64,000 nucleotides of DNA. Source: Apostichopus japonicus (Eukaryota; Echinodermata; Holothuroidea; Aspidochirotida; Stichopodidae). The notes beneath the pieces are model-generated. The model was not told the origin of the DNA, searched no databases, and was given only the letters and a program-made list of their open reading frames with translations. How positions within the stretch are numbered: the first letter of the stretch is position 1; every line of letters starts with the position of its first letter. The position numbers were made by a program, and so were the translations under genes. Of the stretch, positions 23,529-35,924 are shown piece after piece. The stretch spans positions 262,501 to 326,500 of the forward strand of contig NC_092573.1 in NCBI RefSeq assembly GCF_037975245.1, in the 5' to 3' direction.

Positions 23529-26427
23529 CTGCAAAGACAAATTAAATGAAACAATAATCATCTCTTCTAAACAATAGTGTAAACAATGGTAACAGATTAA
23601 TAGTGTAAACAATGTAAACAGATGCAAAAAAGCATCAGAATAAGACACTCAATATGGAGAATAAACAACTGATCCAAGGGGGAGGGGAGAAAGGGAAAAA
23701 ATTGAGAGAGAGGAAAAAAGGAGGCAACTATAGAAAGAGAAAGCATAGTCTTCATGAGTCCGATGTCTCAATAATAATTCTGATATGACCAGATCACAAA
23801 GTGCTCATGCCAAAAAAATATATATATATGTAGGAGAGATCTATGAGAATTAATTAAGACCATGGAAATGCAGCAAAACCAATTGGTCATCATATGAGCC
23901 AATGGGTTTTTACATAGCTTATGGAATCACAATATCTTGAATAAATATTCAATTACCCTTGGGCGTGGCTTCAAAAACCTGTGACCATAGGCTGTGACCA
24001 TCTAAACACATCTATAAAATCAATATGCTTTCAAGCTGCTTTTGTTGCACTCAGTTGTTCAGAAAGTAGTCATGAGCCACCGATCCGTAACATTACTTAA
24101 CAATATATCTCTTACTATAGCCAAAAAGCGATCCTAACACAAACTTTTCACTTCAAATACATAATCAAGCCCTGTTTGTGTAAATGCAATACCATACTAC
24201 TGAATTCAACCAATCAGGGCACATGATAGTGAAATGTATGAATGGAACCTTGTAACAACGGGTTACACAAAGGAGAATACAAATGTTAGCTAGCTGATAG
24301 CTTTGTTATGGTAGGTGTCACTTGGGCAGTGTTAGTGTTAGGGATTTTTCCGGTGGCCGACAATGTGCAAATCTGCATTAAGTATTATGTCAAAATGCAA
24401 CTTGTTTGTAAGAATATTATCTTCCTCAGTGGGTAAATGACTTTGTACATCAATTAGAAGGGAAAAAAGAGAAGGATATTTAAAACTTAATTGTGATGAT
24501 GACATCAGTAACTCCCTTGTTGCCAATTACAGACATAAAATTCACCACATTTTAATAATTTGTATCTCTATGATACAACCCCCTAGGGCTATCAAATGAA
24601 GGTAATTCCCAGGAATTTTATTAATGAAATTTCAGCCACCAGACTATCCCTTTTTAATACACTTGAACATTTTCTTACTCATAAAGATGTGATATAACAA
24701 ACTTGATATTACTTACCATACTGTGATTAAAAGCTTCTATTTATCCTAGTTAGGATGGAAGCTACTCACATCTTATGAGAATACCCCCACCCCCCCTCCA
24801 CCCCGTTGCTCCATATCCTGTCCCCATGAACTACAGTTCATAATTATATTTCAAGGTATAATGGTTAACCTTGATGATAACGTAATTCCACTATTACTCG
24901 GCAAAAAGCTCCATTAATAAAGGTATATTTTTAGAACGCCACAGGAAGTACACAGATCTATTCAGCATTATGCCAGAGATTATAGCAACAATGAATTGTT
25001 GTCACACCCAGCAATACACAATAGGGGTCTCACTTTACTGAGGAAGAGGTATTCAACTGAATCTAAAAATAGCTCATGACACACAAGACGAGGGACTTTT
25101 TTTTACTGTATTATGGTATTACATCAGCAAAAAATATCCAGCTTTCTGACAAGGGAAAGGATCCTTCCGAACCCACTGACGTCAAAATTGACGTCAAGGA
25201 TTCAGACCTCCATTCATTGAGCAAACCGTAACATCCCATTCCTTTGTGGTAAATTTCAAAGATCGTCGTCACACATGATCGATCGATTATGGGGAGTTGA
25301 ATAGATACATCCTTGTCCTAGTTTTCTGGTTAACTTTTTAACACTGCTGCAAAAATCAGTTCAATTATTTCTTGAAGAGGCTTAAGTAAAAAACTTCAAT
25401 TTTTGGAAAATGGATTGGCGCTTACAACTAATTTGAAAACTGAGTGCCAGGTACGGTGAGGTACCTCTACATGACCTCAGTTTTTTAACTTCCCTTTCTC
25501 AAAATAATCTTTCAAATCTGAATGAACCATACTTTGCCCCTGTGGGCCTTCTTGTGCTTAACACAACCAGATAAAAAATCTGAGACCAAACATGCAATAG
25601 GGAGAGGACTTGAATATATAAGCTGCTTAAAAGAAATGAGGGACATTAAAGACAAATTATGACCCACTACCCCCCCCCCCCCCCCCAAAAAAAAAACACC
25701 CAGCATATTAAATTAACAAACTTTATCATTACCAAGCAAAGGCATGGAGAAGCCATGTATTGGAAGCCATGTTTGAATAATCATTGACAGGTTTAAGATT
25801 TGAGTTATCTAGCACATGTTGGTGCAAATGAATCTTAGACGGTTTGCCTTCGATTCAAACTGCTTATATGTTCATTTTAAAGTCCAAGATATTTACCAAC
25901 TACCTGGTAGATTAACTAGTGGATTTGCTCTGTACAAAACACAATGATGCATTTCTTCCTCCACATAATTGTCCAACATCAGCCAGTGATTGGGTAAACA
26001 AACTGATAAATGTAAACAACTTTTGTCTTGAGTCTCCTCTAGTAACTAGGTAATACATACATAGCATCTGTGGTGAAAGTGTTGTACATCGTGTTAGGCT
26101 CAGCCTATCAAGTTAATTCTATCCAATCAACAAAGACCCACCTTATCTTCAAGTCTAAACTATTGTTTTAATAGCAACTTTTGTTTCTTTTCTTCTGTTG
26201 GAACCTTTGGGGTCCAGAATACATGAGTAAGCAACATAAAACAAACTGACTGTACATATAGCTAACTGCACCCTTCCACATCAATTTTCTAGTCGGGGAA
26301 AATTTCATTCTGGAAGAAACTATGCTACTGGTGCGACCAGCCTACTTTTCGGCATCCTATTACTAAAATGTTATTCAACTTCCTCCACAAACGAATGGGT
26401 CAGAGTTCACGAGATGGGGGACCTTAC
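23529..26427 (-). other. CRTC: CRTC intron
   Basis: 2.9 kb with a long C tract followed by an A tract near 25672-25695 and a TA run near 23818-23830. No exon or bounded transposon was seen. Confidence 0.75.
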
Positions 26428-26697
26428 CTGCTGCGAAATAGATGGGGGAGAGCCTGCCGACTCTTGTAACATGCTGATCTGCTCAAACTGGTGTGGAAGA
26501 TTCTGAGCCTGTTGTTGGTAAAAGTTACCAGCTTTGCTGTTGTTGAATTGTGTTTGCACAGGGGACACCGACCCCGGAGAGCCAATGGGTGGCACCGGTG
26601 ATGGCACTGGTGAATATTCAGGGTTAGCAACAGGTGAGGTAGGGGACGAGCAGGTGTGAGTGGGCGTTTTGCTGTCGCGGTACTGCTGGAGACCGAC
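26428..26697 (-). CDS. CRTC: CRTC exon with LQQYR and SP-rich block
   Basis: Acceptor CCCTCTCAG, donor CAGCAG|GTAAGG, phase 0 at both ends, 90 codons (residues 266-355). It opens VGLQQYRDSKTPTHTCSSPT, equivalent to the LQQYR...SPxNQSPTSPVSN block of vertebrate CRTCs. A run of Ser-Pro and Val-Pro pairs follows, then FYQQQAQNLPHQFEQISM, matching the conserved LSHQLEQFNM segment. The region is proline- and glutamine-rich and probably disordered. Multiple SP pairs suggest proline-directed phosphorylation. Confidence 0.93.
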
Positions 26698-27249
26698 CTG
26701 AGAGGGAATGATAAAGGTTGAGGTGAAACAACAAACAGAGAGAGAGAGAGTGAAAGAATAAGATATTTTCATCTTCCTTTTATTGAAGATGTTTTACTGG
26801 TGGGGTGTGAACAACATCATCATCATTATCATGTTCCCTACAGCAACCAATCATGTTGTATTATGTTAAAAGACAAATACTTACTTAACATCTCTAGTAA
26901 TGTTCATAATTTTTGTCCATTTGTATAAAAGCCTCAAGACCCTCCCTCCCTCACCTTAACATGTTTAAAATCTTAACAATCTTAACTAACCTGAAGGTCT
27001 TGTAGATTGTTGATGATGGCTTCTGGTATCTATAAGTTTCTTCCTAAAGCAGCTTGAACTAGCAGAGTAAGGATACCTTTGATACATGCAGGGGTAAATG
27101 GTATCAGATCATACCCAATTTACAGCACCACCAACCCCCCCCACCCCACCCCCCTCCTTCAAACTTATGTTAAACTAAGACTACCCTCACTCAATTTCAT
27201 ACAGTTTCTTTCTGTGGTTAATCAGCAGAGGTTGCTGGACAAAGCTCAC

Positions 27250-27335
27250 CTTTGACATATCCAGGGAAATGCCTCCCTGTATATGCTGGGGGCTAGGGGG
27301 TTGTTGTTGCTGCTGATGGGGTGAATGCGGCTGTT

Positions 27336-27366
<31 letters not shown>

Positions 27367-27432
27367 GTACATTGGGAATTTGTTCATCTGTTGTGGATCT
27401 ATTGTCATGCCATGAATATCCATTCGAATGGC
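27250..27432 (-). CDS. CRTC: CRTC polyglutamine exon
   Basis: Acceptor CTTGGCAG, donor TCAAAG|GTGAGC, phase 0 at both ends, 61 codons (residues 205-265). It encodes AIRMDIHGMTIDPQQMNKF, then twelve consecutive glutamines (227-238), HSPH, five more glutamines, PPSPQH, and ends GISLDMSK. This is the low-complexity middle of CRTC, which in vertebrates is also P/Q-rich. The Q run is CAA/CAG mixed, which makes it less slippage-prone than a pure CAG tract. Confidence 0.92.
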
Positions 27433-28597
27433 CTGCCAAGATAAATATGAAGGACAAAAGATTATTTTGTGGTTGCTTCATTCAAAAATGCCCCCACATC
27501 AAAATGTTAAGGCTCTCTAACTTTGATATTCACCCACACAGGCTCTCTGCAGTACATAAAGCAGGTTTTCACCTTGTTCTATCTCTTTTTTTTCTGCTTC
27601 GTCCTTAAGCCAGCAGATATTTGACGGATCAAATGAAATTCAATAAACTCTGGGCACATTTTCAGCTGGAGAGGGGCACCCTTTTCCAGGACCGGAGATA
27701 TTGCAGAATTTTCAATCTCAACTTATCTTTTCCATTAAATATACATATTTTAGAACTCTTTTGAGGGTTTGCATCTACATGCAATATAAACAATGCTGAT
27801 GTTTCAATTGCTTTTATAACAGCAATGCTAGTGTCTTGTGGTGCAAGTGAAAGTTACTCGCTTGCAATGAAACATCCAAGCATGTCACTTGCAGCACACA
27901 ACAAGCGCATTGGATCTAAGTATATTCTGTGAAAAACTCATCTGGCTGATCATGAAGAGAATGATATAATTGGTCACTTAATTGACTCTGAACAGCCTTA
28001 AATGGAACTACAGAAACAATTTTAATGAGTAGACCAATTGTTAAACATGTTGCATCGAGGGGGGGAGGGGGATTCTAGAGGTTACCTATTCAGATTGATT
28101 AAACCCAATCATACATATACAAACAAACCATCTATGCAGAAGCTATCATCAAACAAACCACTGCAAATATCAGCCACACACCATGAATTACTCTGTCCTT
28201 TAAAAGCCTGATTGTGCCTCTTTTACAATGAACACAGATGGAAAAACAACTAAAGGCCTATTAAATAACTCTCCTTTGGCAAGCCTACTATCCTGAAATC
28301 CCAGTGACGTATGATTTTACCAAAGTTTGGTTCATTTTCTGTCAATTATTCAAATCAGCAAATTGTACATATGGCAAAAAGTATTCCATATCCATAAGTT
28401 TGTAAGCAAGCTCTGAATCATTGTGGTTGCTGAGTATCATTGTTTCTATATACTGTATATGACAGGCAAAAAAACATTGTTTATAATGAAACAAATAGTT
28501 AATCTTTAATATGCATGTGATTACTTTTATCCAGTCAGGAGGGCCGGGAGGGGGGGAGGGGGAATTTTATAGAGTATATAGTTATAGAACGTCTCAC
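27433..28597 (-). other. CRTC: CRTC intron
   Basis: 1.2 kb with a G tract near 28058-28072 and G-rich sequence just past the donor (28540-28562). No element was recognised. Confidence 0.75.
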
Positions 28598-28952
28598 CTG
28601 AGTCTGTGGAAAGCATTGAAACCTCTGGCCGTTCGCTGCCAGGATGAGTTGAGGCACATCTCTCCGCCTCGCTTGAGGACTCATATGAGGACTCAGTTGG
28701 GGACTGAGTTGTGGACTGTGGCCCTGCACAGCCGTGTTGGATAGTATGTGGTTCGATACCATTGGGGAGGCAAGGCCTGGGGACATGTTGCCGGGACTAG
28801 GATTACTGTACTGTAATGTGTCTTCGTTGTCTATAGGCGTTGTTAGAGGGGGAGGTATGTGAAGATTTGTCAAGTCAGGTAATGAACCTGTATTTGAAGA
28901 TATCGGAATGGGAGAGCTAGCCGGCTCCTGCTGTTGTTCAGAGGGGCAAATA
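28598..28952 (-). CDS. CRTC: CRTC exon with GSLPDLTN motif
   Basis: Acceptor CTTCTTGTAG, donor ACTCAG|GTGAGA. The first base completes a His codon begun in the previous exon; 118 codons follow (residues 87-204). Key blocks are [13 protein letters not shown], then [20 protein letters not shown], which is the most diagnostic CRTC signature and is nearly identical to vertebrate [18 protein letters not shown]. Then come [12 protein letters not shown] and repeated [19 protein letters not shown]. The exon ends QCFPQTQ. The SPQL repeats come from a short internal duplication. Confidence 0.96.
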
Positions 28953-30505
28953 CTACAAGAAGAGCAGAAGAGAGAGAGGAACAAGAGGTAGTATTAAAAT
29001 ACAAAATACACATATCAAAAGGAGGAAGAAATACGCAAAAAGACAAAGTAGCAAGGACTAAATTAATGTTCAAAACTTTGTGAAGCTATGAATTTTGTTT
29101 CTTAAACGTTACTATGGTTTCTGTGTAAGAACAAACAAACAATCTGCTATACGTCATTGTTGGACTTGTACAGCAGCCATGTTTGCGATGCAAGACCCGA
29201 TCAATTATTCCCAGCAGTAGTAGCGATTACAATATCAACTTTTATATATTCCATTCTGAAATATGAGATCACTTTCATCTACAGAAATCGTCTACATGAC
29301 ACAGCCGAGTCATAAAGAGCAGTGCCTTCAGAGTAATAGCCATCTAACTTATCATAAAGGATTAGTCAAGAACAAGCTATTTTGGTCATAATCTTTTTTT
29401 TTTTTAACATCCCTATGATATAACCCTTATTTTCTCTGTAATGCCGAGAAATTGCTTCGGGATCTTTCCTTGACCTTAACGTGGTAAAATTGTGCCATCT
29501 TTAATGTTTTTAACCTGTATTTCTGACTGGCTGTTCTCTTCTATGCCTGTGACTTCCACATCAAGTAATAAATGTAGATCGCAGCTGACTATTCTTACCA
29601 ACATGAATGTCAAGTGCAATATAAGAACATTCTTGAACATATGAATTACCATCGATGCGACTATGAATGTCTCTCTAAAGCAATCATCACATACACATTT
29701 GGAAGCTTGACTGATTTAGAGCGGGACTTTTTTCCAATTTTTAAAGTCCTTTTGCTGGCATTTCAGGTAGGTGTGTCTCTGTTATATTGATACTATGCCT
29801 TGGTTTGTTTTCTTCTCTTTAACAGTGCACTGAATGTGATACTAGCAATCTACTAGCATCAAATCCAAAACACAAACGAAATAATTTTAGTACGGTGAGT
29901 GTTGGGGCTAAACGATGACATTTTAAACAGAGAGACAAGGGATCTTGTTTTCGTTATCCGTGTTGTGAAAATTAAAGTGTGTTAAGAAAATCCATATATT
30001 TTATATCCTCTAAGGTATTAAAATTAGTAGATTCTGTTTGTAATCAGTGTTGGCTTTTCTCTGAGAAAGGTTGCACAGACACTACCTGCTTGACAATAAC
30101 AGTTCATTTTCAGTATTGCCATAAAATTCAACCAAGCCAACCCTTAGCTTGAGGTTTCCTAAGACTCATATCCCTTGCAAATTTTACTCCTCCAAATTTT
30201 GGCTAAGCAATGAAGAGGATCAGACTTCATAAATGGTTGTCGTCTAAGTGGAAGGTGCTTTGAAAAGGATGGTGGAGGGGGGGGGGGGTTCGTGAGCAAT
30301 ATAAGAGCTATAGTTGTACCTAATTATTTTTGGTCTCTTTAATTATTTGCAGCCAAGCAGAGGACCCTGCTAATCAATGGCAAGCCAAATCTTATGTCGA
30401 GTTGCAAGGATGTGACACCAGCTCTTTCAACAAATTTGTAGAATATTACTCTTCACAATGCATTATCAATACAGCTAAAAGAAAATGTGTATACATATGT
30501 ATATA
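28953..30505 (-). other. CRTC: CRTC intron part, non-coding
   Basis: AT-rich intron between the GSLPDLTN exon and the 3.6-kb element, with a G run near 30278-30290. Nothing else was recognised. Confidence 0.7.
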
Positions 30506-30507
30506 TA

Positions 30508-33500
30508 CAGTACCGTTCACATTAAATCGGCCGTGGCATCGTGTATCGTGATGCCCTTATCTTTTTCTATCGTTTTCTATCGTGAAACCTGGCTACTGTA
30601 AATTTTTTGTACACGCTACCACGATATAACGATATACCACGATCACACGCTATATCGTGATACCAAGCCTTCACGATAGCAAACATGACTGCTACATTCA
30701 CGCTAACACGTTATATCGTGAGATCGTGATTTCAAGCTGAGCGCATCACAATTCGTAACTTCGTTTGGGCTTTGGGTTTTTATTATTCACGATATTTCGT
30801 TAAGTCGTAATATCGTGTATCATGAAGTTCCTACTCTACTGTGCGAAAATCGATCTTTACAGGAGTTCCGCCTTGAAAACTTTTTGATGTCAGTTCACAA
30901 CTTTACACGTTTAACTTTTTATTTAACAACAGTAACATTACGTACGGATAGCGACTTTTCTGTTACTAGTAGTGTTAGTTGTAGATTTTATGTTCCACGT
31001 TACTTTGAATAGTTGGCAACATTTTGAAGAATAATAAAGTACTACTAAGCCTTTCTTGTGTTAAGTTTTTATATAATTTATCGTTGGTTTGAACAGAATG
31101 AAAACGGAAAAAAACTCCACTCAACAACTTTGAAGCAGTGCCGGTTAAAAACAAAACATCTTTATCGTCCGCGCAAGGGGCCTCCCTTTTCCTGATTCCC
31201 GAGTCTCTATTCGGATTCAAGAAATCTAACTAACCTTAAAAATTATTTTGTTAAGGTTGCAACATATTCCAAACTAGTATTAGCGCATGAAAAGAAGAAA
31301 AACGTCAGCCTGTTTTTTTTTTTCAGATCTCAGTACGAGAAACATGTATTTTATTTGGATAATAGAAAAACTTTCTTTAATGTGGTTAATTAATATTTTC
31401 CTACCCTAGCTATATTTGATAAAACCTTCATTAAAACCGACTTTTTAGAAAATGGATTTTGAAGCTCAGTCAACAATTTAAAAAATGCTTACCTTTAAAT
31501 ACTGGCGTCAAAAAATACATTTCGTATTTATTCCAATAAAGATCCACAAAGGATAAAAATGCGAAGAACAGCTTACGAAATAGAATTGAAACTGCATGTA
31601 CAGTACATGGTCATTTTAAGTATCCAAATACTATACAAAGAGATCGAGTTCACCGAAATACCCCTTTTCCCTACCACCTGAGGAAAAGCGTCTTTTATTA
31701 ATTATAGTACCATACAGTACTTTACATTTGATACAAAAGTAACATCTACAACAACTTCCCAAAATTTGTATGTGTCACAATAGGTTAAGTTTTAACCGCA
31801 CAGTACCATTAATAATTTGCATATTACATCAAAAGTTACACTCGGGCGTCCAGATGGCGGGAAAATGTACAATCATGTACAATTTGTTGTGTCGTTCCCA
31901 CGGTGCAATGAACTTGGGCAAGTTGCCAAGTTCGAATGTCGTTGACCTACTTATGTTCCGTAAACAATGTCAATGGGAATTATGTGTGTAAAAACTTGTG
32001 TTTTTCCACGTGTTATATATATATAGAAGTTTTACGTAAGCGGAGTGAATTTCGGGGCGGCTCGTTGATTGTGAGGAAGCACTTATCTAAGCATCAATAT
32101 TTGTGAAATATATCGTACGGTTTTGCTTCACAAAATATTTTTGACTAGTAATTTCTCAATGTATTAAGAAGGGTGACATACCCTATGTTCCGACGTCTCT
32201 ATGTTCCGACGTCTCTTTAAGTTCCGACAATTTTTTGAACCCAATTTTTTTGTTAGACCCAAATTCTGTCTGACTAATTTTTTGGGGGATTCAATTTTTT
32301 CGGACCCAATTTTTTGGGGGACTCATTTTTCTTTTACCCAAATTTTGTCTGGCTTAAGTTATTTTTTTTGGGGGGGGACTCAATTTTTTTGGACCCAAAT
32401 TTTCTTTGTGGAATCAATTTTGTTAGACCCAAATTTTGTCTCACTAACTATTTATTAGGGGGGAGACTCAATTTTTTCGGACCCGATTTTTTGGGGGGGA
32501 CTCATTCTTTTTGGACCCAAATTTTTTCCGGCCTATTTTTTTTGGGGGGGGACTCAATTTTATTTGGACCCAATTTTTTTTTGTGGAATCAAATTTTTGG
32601 ACCCACAATTTTTCTGACCTGATTTGTTTGGGGGGACTAATTTTTTTCGGACGCGCCAATTTTTATTTACGAAACAAAAAATAAATGGGCCCAAAGTTTT
32701 TTATGACCTAAATAGTGCTTGTCCGAAAAAAAATTGGTCATAAAAAATTTTAGAGTAAAAACAATTTGTGTCATCAAAATATTTTGGTCCAAAAAATTAT
32801 GGGTCTTAAAAAAAATTGGTCCGAACTCCGAAAACATATTGGTCAAAAATATTGGTCAAAAGAACTTCAGAGTCAAAAACAATTGTCGGAACGTAGACAC
32901 GCCGGAACCCATAAAATATACTGGGACTACCCCTAATCATTGCATTTTGGGCGAATGTGTATTTAACTACGTTACATGATGCTTAAACACATGTTTGAAC
33001 AAAATGAAAAATTCAAGTATTACCACATAAATATTCAAAAAATATACTTTTGTTGCATGGTATGAAGGATTTGGTGAAACCAAACATGTCTGGACTGGTT
33101 TGAAAATTCTACGAGGTTCGTGATCAACTTGACCGTCTAGTATTTTCAGAAAGTAAGGTTGCTACCATACAAAACTGTCCGGCCAAAAGCAATTAAATGA
33201 CTTTATGACATTTAAATAAAAAAAAGCTTCTAACAGAAGTTATGACCAATTTTGTATAATTTTTAATGTGCGCGTCAATACGGGTTGCCATCAGGATCAT
33301 ATCGATTACTCATGCTATGCAAAAGAAACTGCTTATTCGAGCATATCATATGGTGCGGAAAAACATTCTTCAAGCAAACAATTTTCTCGAAAATCTTGCA
33401 AAATTCGATCGTGAAAACAATGTTCAAACATACTAAAGTATGCCACCCTATGCATCCCGGACGGTGAAAAAGCTACTGTAGGCCTATATTCAGCGTTACA

Positions 33501-34107
33501 ATGCATATTAACCCTATCGTAACATTTGGGACGATTTGCTAGTACAATTAAAGCCTAGGCTGATATTCTTGCATACAAGAAGTTCAGAACGAATGTTTTG
33601 TTCGAACTGAAAATATTTTGCGACCGCTATTTTTTTTTAAGGAAGGGGTTTGTATGAAGGAGTTTGGATGAGTAGGCCTACAGTGTGTTCATTAGGCCTA
33701 TCGTACTAGTTTTGCGATTATGAAACTTGTATGTCGATTGACACTTAATTTTGGTGACACACCGAACTTTTTGATCAAAATTTGCAATAAATCTATTGCA
33801 CATTGCGTTGAATTGATGATTTCATCTACTGCGGGAAGAAGCCTACCCCAATTCTTTCAAATCACGATGAAACGATCGATCGTTCTGCAACGTGATTCAC
33901 GCTATAACGATAACATTACGATAGTATACAGTGCCAGTGAAATGATGCACACACTATCACGATATTATGACCACGATGCGACGCACGATATCACGTTAGG
34001 TACTTGCTCTAGGCATAATGGAAACGATATCACGATAGACTCCTCGAGTCTCCTCATATTTTGTCACGATACATGATGCCGCGGCCGATTTAATGTGGGC
34101 GGTACTG
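30508..34107. mobile_element. 3.6-kb TIR element with TATCGTG subterminal arrays
   Basis: The left end reads CAGTACCGTTCACATTAAAT and the right end, reverse-complemented, CAGTACCGCCCACATTAAAT. The inverted repeats continue for about 40 bp with a few mismatches. TA flanks both ends (30506-30507 and 34108-34109). About 320 bp inside the left end and 240 bp inside the right end are packed with TATCGTG/CACGATA words (I count about 17 TCGTG/CACGA). The interior 31020-31500 and 31850-32140 matches, in reverse orientation, 62880-62400 and 60690-60420 of the second element. No transposase frame was recognised. It lies in a CRTC intron. Confidence 0.88.
32176..32930. repeat. Foldback-like low-complexity array inside the 3.6-kb element
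   Basis: The left arm begins with three copies of GTTCCGAC and continues as imperfect units of TTTTTTGGGGGACTCAATTT and TCGGACCCAA. The right arm holds the complementary style (AAAAATTGGTC, GGTCCGAA) and ends CAATTGTCGGAACG. The whole is a long imperfect inverted repeat. I could not align it with the second 3.6-kb element, so it probably arrived or expanded after the two copies diverged. Open frames in it are artefacts. Confidence 0.7.
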
Positions 34108-34207
34108 TACAACACTGTGGGCGGTCTTTGTACAAAACACACCCTGTACTAGGCTTACAAAAACACAACTCTTATTTTTCTTTCATCAAATGTGGTTAGA
34201 AACTCAC

Positions 34208-34257
34208 TGTATTCCAGGAACTTCACATGACCTTGGTCTGTTTTGCACCATGTCATC
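34208..34257 (-). CDS. CRTC: CRTC 50-nt exon, SCEVPGI block
   Basis: A short exon with acceptor CCATTTCAG and donor GTGAGT. It encodes DDMVQNRPRSCEVPGI (residues 70-85) and ends two bases into a His codon. RPKSCEVPGI is strongly conserved in vertebrate CRTCs, and the join to ICPSEQ in the next exon reproduces the family order. The right end of a 3.6-kb transposon lies only about 100 bp into the following intron. Confidence 0.93.
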
Positions 34258-35924
34258 CTGAAATGGAAGGCAAACAATAAAACATGTGAGCAGAACCACA
34301 AGAAACCCAAGACACAATACTGCAACAGAAAACAAAAGATCTCGCTATCTATCTAGAATTAAATTCATGATTTCTGATCGTATTTAGGAAGCTCTCATAG
34401 AAATACCGCAAACCGCACTTAATTGAAGTGATATCAGCGTTGCATGTTCATGTATTTCTCTCTCGAGGTTTAATTTGAATTAATTTGTTTCCAATCTCAC
34501 TCAAACATTAACGATTACAGCCAGTCTCAAGAGTAACATTTGCATGTGTTTACCAGGGCCTGAAGTTGCCCATGGCATCAACAGCAAAGTGCCATTATTG
34601 CCTCTGCTACTTGCCATGCCTCTGCAATCAAGTTGCAGTAGGAACCCTCATAATTATCTCGATCATTACACTTTATTATCAGACCACATCAGGGCTCAAC
34701 AACTGTCCCAAACTCCAGCGAGAGTTTACACCACAGCTATTAATGAAACGGCTTCTGATCATAAAAGATCTAGATGAACAAGTGTGCAGTTTGGATTACA
34801 AACCATCTCATAAATCAGTCCTGTTTGCTTCCATTAAAAGTACACATTTTCTCTCTCTCACACAAAAAAATGCCCTCTTGGCTTTTCCATTTTTTTGGAA
34901 AATTGCCATGGTGCGCTTTTTTACCCATTAAAATTTACCATTCGAGGGTTGCACAAAGAACATAGGCTTTTCTGATTACTTGATATTCAATATAGTTACT
35001 TAAATCTTTTTAGAAATGATCAATACAGCAATGGCCAATAATTTGTCTGAAAAATTACATCAGAACTAGAACATCACAGAGTTCCATCTTCTGAGACCGT
35101 TGCAGAGGTATTTGTATTTCTCAGTAGTGGATATTAACTTAAGAGTTAAAGCACTATAAACCATTGTACGATTATTAGTGCTCATGCCAAAAATTTTCCA
35201 ATATTAAGTACCAACAGTCTTCCTTTGTGGAATTCATACAGTCCCATACATGCACTGTCACACAAAGGACATATTCTTTACCCAATTAAGCTAACAAATC
35301 AATTCTGCCCCCCCCCCCCCTTTGTCAGTGATTAATGAAAGGCAAAGTAGATTCATTCAACTGATTGTGAATTATTTTAATAAGGTTACTGCCAAACCCT
35401 TTTTTTCTAAAAACCCTACTGGATATCATAGAATAGTTCATCAAGTCTGACCACTTTTGGAGATCATAGAGAAAATTTAAGACTTAGCTTGTTTAAACAG
35501 TTTTTCAGATTTTGGACTAAAGTTGACGTATCAAGACACTGACCTCAACCAAAAACTACTAGAAAAGCTAGTACACATTATGAGACACCTACCACCCAAA
35601 TAAGAGACTCACCAACATAGAACTTGGTCAGCAAACTGGTTTACAAAGTTTTCATATTATTCTCATTTCTAATGATCTCAAATGACCTTTGACCTCCACA
35701 GATAAAGAATTTCAGTCAAGAACCTCACTTAGGAGGCATGAACATATGTATGTTTGAAGTTTATATGCAGGCTACTGCATGCAAGGTCTGCTAAATTAAT
35801 AATGGTTTACAAGACAAGGCATCACACTATACATACACATGCTTATCACTATTGCTTAAATGTTGATGAATAAGAAACCTGATCACTCAGTGAAGAAAGC
35901 GATCTGACATTCACCTTCTCACGA

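Noticed and set aside
32201-32979. Plus- and minus-strand open frames with repeated FWTQIF/FGGDS-like peptides
   Set aside because: Low-complexity T/G foldback sequence in a transposon; no codon-level constraint is visible.
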